Source: Pelobacter sp. UBA6093
Lineage (GTDB): Bacteria; Desulfobacterota; Desulfuromonadia; Desulfuromonadales; Syntrophotaleaceae
Assembly: GCA_002435955.1 (NCBI GenBank)
Contig: DIWZ01000010.1
Location: 1 to 9,333 of the forward strand
Length of the DNA: 9,333 nt
Direction: 5' to 3'
The translations under genes and the position numbers were made by a program. This document shows, piece after piece, positions 6,170-9,333 of the stretch. The notes under the pieces were generated by a model. The model made no database searches. It saw only the letters and a list, made by a program, of their open reading frames with translations, and was not told the DNA's origin. Position 1 is the first letter of the stretch, and each line of letters begins with the position of its first letter.

Positions 6170-6583
6170 TCAAAGCAGCTCCATGCCCGAGAAAAAATAA
6201 CTCACCTCGAAAACTGCGGAATCCGGTGCATCGGAGCCGTGCAGCGCATTACGACCGAGGGATGTTCCGAATTCCTTCCGCAAGCTACCGGCCGCGGCGT
6301 CCGCGGGATTGGTGGCCCCCATCAGGTCACGCCACTTGCGGATGGCGCCTCCTGCCTCCAGTACCATGGCAATGCACGGGCCGCTGCTCATGAAGCCCTT
6401 CAGGTCATCAAAAAAAGGTCTGTCCTTATGCACAAAATAAAACCCGCCCGCCTGCTCCTCGCTCAGATGCAGTTTTTTTATGCCGACAACCTGAAAACCT
6501 TCCTCATAAATACGCGCCAGAATGCGGCCGGCGAAACCTGCGGCAAAGGCATCGGGCTTGACTATAGCCAGGGTTCTTTCCAT
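6170..6583 (-). CDS. ndk: Nucleoside diphosphate kinase
   Basis: This 137-residue enzyme moves the gamma phosphate of ATP onto other nucleoside diphosphates through a phospho-histidine, balancing NTP and dNTP pools in the cytoplasm. It starts MERTLAIVKPDA and carries FYFVHKDRPFF (48-58) and the active-site signature NALHGSDAPDSA, with catalytic His115. Length is that of the bacterial family. The start is ATG at 6583, preceded by GGAG at a 6-base spacing; an upstream in-frame start at 6613 would add ten residues with no support. It follows hisI by 77 bases, a gap holding only a small AGGC/GCCT hairpin with a short T run (around 6622), which might weakly attenuate. A strong terminator follows the gene. 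Confidence 0.96.
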   Translation of the reverse strand: MERTLAIVKPDAFAAGFAGRILARIYEEGFQVVGIKKLHLSEEQAGGFYFVHKDRPFFDDLKGFMSSGPCIAMVLEAGGAIRKWRDLMGATNPADAAAGSLRKEFGTSLGRNALHGSDAPDSAVFEVSYFFSGMELL

Positions 6584-6660
6584 AAAATTCTCCACATAAC
6601 CATCCGTTATCATTCGGACAAAAGGCGAAAGCCTGTGAGTGTCGCGAAATTGGGCAGACC

Positions 6661-7038
6661 TTATTTCTTATACACTTCGTCGGGATCGAACAAAGGTTCG
6701 GAATGCTCCACCCAGGCGCCGTTTTCCCAGCGCACATAAAAACAGGTGCGGTTCCCGGTATGGCAGGCGGCGCCGCCGTTCTGCTTGACCTTGATGATCA
6801 CGGTATCGGCATCGCAATCGGTCAACACCTCTTTTACTTCCTGGGTGTTGCCGGATTGTTCGCCTTTCATCCAGTATTTGTTGCGGCTGCGGCTGAAAAA
6901 CCAGGTCTTTCCGGTCTCCAGGGTCAAATTTAACGCTTTCTCGTCCAGAAATGCCACCATCAGCACCTCGTTGGTCTCGTGGTCCTGAATAATGGCCGGC
7001 ACCAGACCGCCCATTTTTTCAAAATCGATTTTTATCAT
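6661..7038 (-). CDS. hisI: Phosphoribosyl-AMP cyclohydrolase (HisI only)
   Basis: This 125-residue enzyme opens the purine ring of phosphoribosyl-AMP in the third step of histidine synthesis. Diagnostic segments are NEVLMVAFLDEKAL (23-36), TWFFSRSRNKYWMKGE (45-60), the metal-binding DCDAD (74-78) and GAACHTGNRTCFY (89-101). Cys75, Cys92 and Cys99 are the expected zinc ligands. It is a stand-alone HisI: the HisE pyrophosphohydrolase domain fused to it in E. coli is absent. The ATG at 7038 has GGAGGGGGT immediately upstream; a TTG at 7053 would absorb that ribosome site. No other his gene is in the window. A promoter lies about 55 bases upstream, so it heads the hisI-ndk unit. Confidence 0.95.
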   Translation of the reverse strand: MIKIDFEKMGGLVPAIIQDHETNEVLMVAFLDEKALNLTLETGKTWFFSRSRNKYWMKGEQSGNTQEVKEVLTDCDADTVIIKVKQNGGAACHTGNRTCFYVRWENGAWVEHSEPLFDPDEVYKK

Positions 7039-7090
7039 AGGCACCCCCTCCAATTTCCTTGGGCAATCGGCATATGCAAACGTTGAGTGT

Positions 7091-7118
7091 AATACACCGC
7101 CGCAGACCGGAGTGTCAA
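7091..7118 (-). promoter_or_regulatory. Sigma-70-type promoter for hisI-ndk
   Basis: A perfect TTGACA (7118-7113 on the minus strand) is followed after 16 bases by TGTATT (7096-7091), matching the -10 consensus at 4 of 6. An overlapping TATTAC with an 18-base spacer is equally good. The layout gives a leader of roughly 45 bases before the hisI ATG. No attenuator peptide rich in histidine is visible. Confidence 0.55.
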
Positions 7119-7132
7119 CTGTTTCCCAGACT

Positions 7133-7154
7133 CATAAGGGGCAAACCCCTTGTG
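7133..7154. repeat. 9-bp hairpin between the kinase gene and hisI
   Basis: CATAAGGGG (7133-7141) pairs with CCCCTTGTG (7146-7154), including one G-T pair, around the loop CAAA. It lies 53 bases after the kinase stop and just upstream of the hisI promoter. Neither side has a T run, so it is at best a weak or factor-dependent terminator for the kinase, or an mRNA 3'-end stabiliser. No other clear terminator follows the kinase gene. Confidence 0.5.
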
Positions 7155-7206
7155 ACGATTTGTGAAATAATTGGAGGTAACAGTCGGGCAGGAAGACGAA
7201 CAAGGA

Positions 7207-9048
7207 TCAACCATAAAAAGGCAGCTTCAAGTAGAAACAGCTTCCCTGATCGGCCGCACTTTCCAGCCAGATGCTGCCATTATGCGCCTTGACGATCTCC
7301 TGAACCAGCGACAAGCCCAACCCGGTGCCTCTCATGTTGGGATGTTCGGACTGAACCCGGAAAAAACGTTCGAATATCATGGTCTGATGTTCGGGCGGAA
7401 TCCCCACGCCCTTGTCTTTTACATAAAGAACAGCGCCATCGCTATCCTGGCGGGCACCCAGTACAATTTCTTCCTCCTCAGGCGAATATTTGATGGCATT
7501 GGACAATAAATTATGCAAAGCGCGATAGAGCTGGTTCTCGTCTCCCCGGACAGGTGGCAAGGCCTCCGGGCATTGAATACGGATGCGATGCCGACCACGG
7601 GCCGAGGAAAACATATTCATCACGCCATGCAACAAGGGAAAGACCTCTATTGGATGGAGGCTGCCAACCCCGTACCCGGCCCGCAACCGTTGCAGATTAA
7701 GATGATTATCCACCAGTTCCTTCAGACGCTCGCTTTGCTGTTGGATGATATGCAGATAATCCTTTTGTCCGGCCGGTCCCTCGTTCGATTTCAGCAGATA
7801 ATCGGTAAAGCCCAATATCGCCGTCAGGGGTGTGCGCATTTCATGACTGACGGCTGACAACATGTCATCCTTGAGTTGTTCAATGCGCTTGCGGTCGCTG
7901 ACATCACGGAAAAATGCCGCGAACACCCTGGTTTTTTTCCAGTTAAAAGACCCCACGGATACCTCGACATCACATATGCTGCCATCCTTACGACGATGAC
8001 TCACCAGCGGGAAATGCCGCAGGGTGCCACTGACAATCTGTTGCAGGCGCAATCGGCTCTGCTCCGGTTCTTCACTCAGATCCAGAACATCGAGGGCCAG
8101 AAATTCTTGCCGCGTATAGCCGTACAGAGCAAGCGCCGCCCCGTTAACATCAACAATGCGATAGGATTCCGCATCGAAGATGACGATAGCATCCGAACAG
8201 GAGGAAAACAGCATGCGGTATTTTTCTTCGGATTCCTGCACCTCCTGTTCAGCCTGCTTGTGTTCGGTCACATCGACAAAGGACGCCATATAGCACAGAG
8301 GCTCTCCCGTCGCGTCGTTGACCACTTGAGCGGAAACCTCGAAGTAAGCCGCGCTGCCATCGGGTCGCACCGCTGCAACTTCACCACTCCAATCCCTGGA
8401 TTTTTGCAAATTATGCAGGACCACGCGGGCCTTTTTGGGATTTTTCCAGAAATGACCAACCTGGCGGCCGAGAATGTCTTCCGGCTTGTCGTAACCCACC
8501 AGCTCAATAAAAGACCTATTTACATAGGTCAAGCGACCTTCGAGATCCGTGAATGCAATACCGTTGATGGAAGAATCGATCGCACGCCGAGCCAGTCCGA
8601 GATCATTTTGCCGCTGTTTGGTTTCGGTAATATTCTGCAGGTAACCAACAATATGGCAAACACTCTGGTCGCTGCGGCAACAGACATAGCTGTCATCGCG
8701 TACCCATAGATAATAGCCATCACGGTGCTGGACACGGTATTCAAGGTGCATCGGCTGACCGGCACGCATAACCCGATACATTTGTTTCAAGGCATGATCA
8801 CGATCCAGCGGATGAATATGCAAGAGCCAGCTTTGTATATCGCTGCCCATTTCCTCCCGGGAATAACCGAACATCCTCCAGCATTGTTCAGACCACTTCA
8901 GATTCCCCCGGGGATGGTACAACTCGTATGCGACGCCACCGAAAGCCTCGGATAATGCCTGAAACTTTGCCAAGGAAAGATCCTGGTGGGGATCCACGCT
9001 CATTTCAGCTTCCTGGGAAGGTCGATTATTTAACAAATACTGGCTCAT
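7207..9048 (-). CDS. Soluble sensor histidine kinase with three PAS domains
   Basis: This 613-residue protein has no signal peptide or membrane segment, so it should sense in the cytoplasm. Three PAS domains with PAC tails lie at about 35-147, 151-267 and 272-389; their ends NITETKQRQ, DVTEHKQAEQ and DVSDRKRIEQ lead into coiled linkers. A HisKA domain follows with phospho-acceptor His402 (SAVSHEMRTPLTAIL), then an ATPase domain (about 503-612) with N box NLLSNAIKYS, G1 DKGVGIP, F box IFERFFR and G2 GTGLGLSLV. All catalytic motifs are intact. The ligand cannot be read from the sequence: no heme or flavin signature such as the LOV GxNCRFLQ motif is present. Two starts are plausible: ATG 9048 with GGGGAG 7 bases ahead (chosen), and ATG 9003 with AGGAAG 5 bases ahead, giving 598 residues. 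No response regulator is adjacent. Confidence 0.93.
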   Translation of the reverse strand: MSQYLLNNRPSQEAEMSVDPHQDLSLAKFQALSEAFGGVAYELYHPRGNLKWSEQCWRMFGYSREEMGSDIQSWLLHIHPLDRDHALKQMYRVMRAGQPMHLEYRVQHRDGYYLWVRDDSYVCCRSDQSVCHIVGYLQNITETKQRQNDLGLARRAIDSSINGIAFTDLEGRLTYVNRSFIELVGYDKPEDILGRQVGHFWKNPKKARVVLHNLQKSRDWSGEVAAVRPDGSAAYFEVSAQVVNDATGEPLCYMASFVDVTEHKQAEQEVQESEEKYRMLFSSCSDAIVIFDAESYRIVDVNGAALALYGYTRQEFLALDVLDLSEEPEQSRLRLQQIVSGTLRHFPLVSHRRKDGSICDVEVSVGSFNWKKTRVFAAFFRDVSDRKRIEQLKDDMLSAVSHEMRTPLTAILGFTDYLLKSNEGPAGQKDYLHIIQQQSERLKELVDNHLNLQRLRAGYGVGSLHPIEVFPLLHGVMNMFSSARGRHRIRIQCPEALPPVRGDENQLYRALHNLLSNAIKYSPEEEEIVLGARQDSDGAVLYVKDKGVGIPPEHQTMIFERFFRVQSEHPNMRGTGLGLSLVQEIVKAHNGSIWLESAADQGSCFYLKLPFYG

Positions 9049-9197
9049 GTAGGGACTCCCCGGCCATGGCACCGGCACGATCGACTGCAGGTAATAGGGT
9101 AAACGTTCCGCCTGGCGGCAAGGCTATAAAACATACCGACAGGTTCTGGCCACATGGCAGGAGAGAACGCCGACCCAAGAAAACTAGCCCATCAAAC
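9049..9197 (-). other. Leader region upstream of the kinase, no gene seen
   Basis: No coding sequence or convincing promoter was found. A T-rich patch TATGTTTTATAG (near 9125-9136 on the minus strand) could supply a -10 box, but no matching -35 stands out. CATCAA/TTGATG (9190-9195 with 9200-9205) forms a 6-bp hairpin with a short T run on the plus strand. No plus-strand gene precedes it for a terminator to serve. Confidence 0.3.
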
Positions 9198-9247
9198 GGT
9201 TGATGTTTTCGCAAAAACGCATGGGATGGCTAGGAGTCTGTCGGACT
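9198..9247 (-). repeat. Right copy of the repeat shared with the left edge
   Basis: On the minus strand the blocks AGTCCGAC (9247-9240), CCTAG (9234-9230) and the 20-base TTTTTGCG...CATCAACC block (9217-9198) appear in the same order as at 17-52. The spacings are longer: 5 and 12 bases instead of 3 and 0. The 20-base blocks differ at two positions. The two copies face each other across the gene block. It may be a diverged member of an intergenic repeat family. Confidence 0.45.
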
Positions 9248-9333
9248 ATCCGGGCCGAAGCGAAAATTTGGATGTTTGAGAACAGATTTTAGCTCGTTTG
9301 AAGGTTCATAGCCGTAGCTATGGGCCGAAAAGG
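9236..9333. mobile_element. Possible tip of an insertion element cut by the window edge
   Basis: From about GTCTGTCGGACT (9236-9247) the sequence changes character. It shows a short direct repeat GGGCCGAA (9252-9259 and 9322-9329), a perfect 6-bp hairpin CATAGC-CGTA-GCTATG (9307-9322), and no reading frame joined to the neighbouring genes. This resembles the non-coding end of an insertion sequence, but no transposase or second terminal repeat is inside the window. The call is a weak inference. Confidence 0.25.

Noticed and set aside
7876..8709. 277-residue plus-strand frame opposite the kinase PAS region
   Set aside because: It is antisense to clear PAS and HisKA coding sequence and has no recognisable motif or ribosome site.
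1..9333. CRISPR arrays, tRNA or rRNA genes, toxin-antitoxin pairs or phage genes
   Set aside because: No regularly spaced direct repeats, no cloverleaf with a conserved T loop, and no proteins of such families were seen on either strand.

Overview
All ten genes in this window lie on the minus strand, so transcription runs from high to low coordinates. Gene content and order suggest a Desulfuromonadales-type anaerobe (Geobacter/Pelobacter/Syntrophotalea relatives). This is an inference from the mix of a PAS-rich soluble kinase, an orphan receiver protein, UspA, MtnP and a pilF-rodZ pair. No phylogenetic marker here settles it.

From right to left, the window starts with 285 bases without a gene (9049-9333). 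These hold one copy of a dispersed-looking repeat and what may be the tip of an insertion element. Next is a soluble triple-PAS histidine kinase (7207-9048). A promoter with a perfect TTGACA box then drives hisI (histidine biosynthesis) and ndk (nucleotide pools), ended by a clear rho-independent terminator at 6091-6123. After that comes a tightly packed five-gene unit, rlmN-mtnP-pilF-rodZ-punA, with overlaps of 4 and 20 bases and gaps of 3 and 42 bases. It combines 23S rRNA methylation, methylthioadenosine salvage, a TPR lipoprotein of pilus biogenesis, a RodZ-like cell-shape protein and purine nucleoside phosphorolysis. The ndk-rlmN-pilF-rodZ core matches the order known in Pseudomonas and, without pilF, in E. 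coli. Here mtnP sits inside that core and punA replaces ispG at its end. A second perfect TTGACA promoter then drives a two-gene unit: a receiver-only response regulator and a UspA-type stress protein.

The leftmost 432 bases contain no gene but are dense in secondary structure. They hold a 141-base nested imperfect palindrome made of six collinear stems just after uspA, a 9-bp hairpin, a rho-independent terminator, an 11-bp perfect hairpin, and a second copy of the repeat seen at the right edge, in inverted orientation. This untranslated stretch is the least ordinary part of the window. The genes themselves belong to well-known families. Start codons were reassigned from ribosome binding sites for uspA, pilF, rlmN, ndk, hisI and the kinase.
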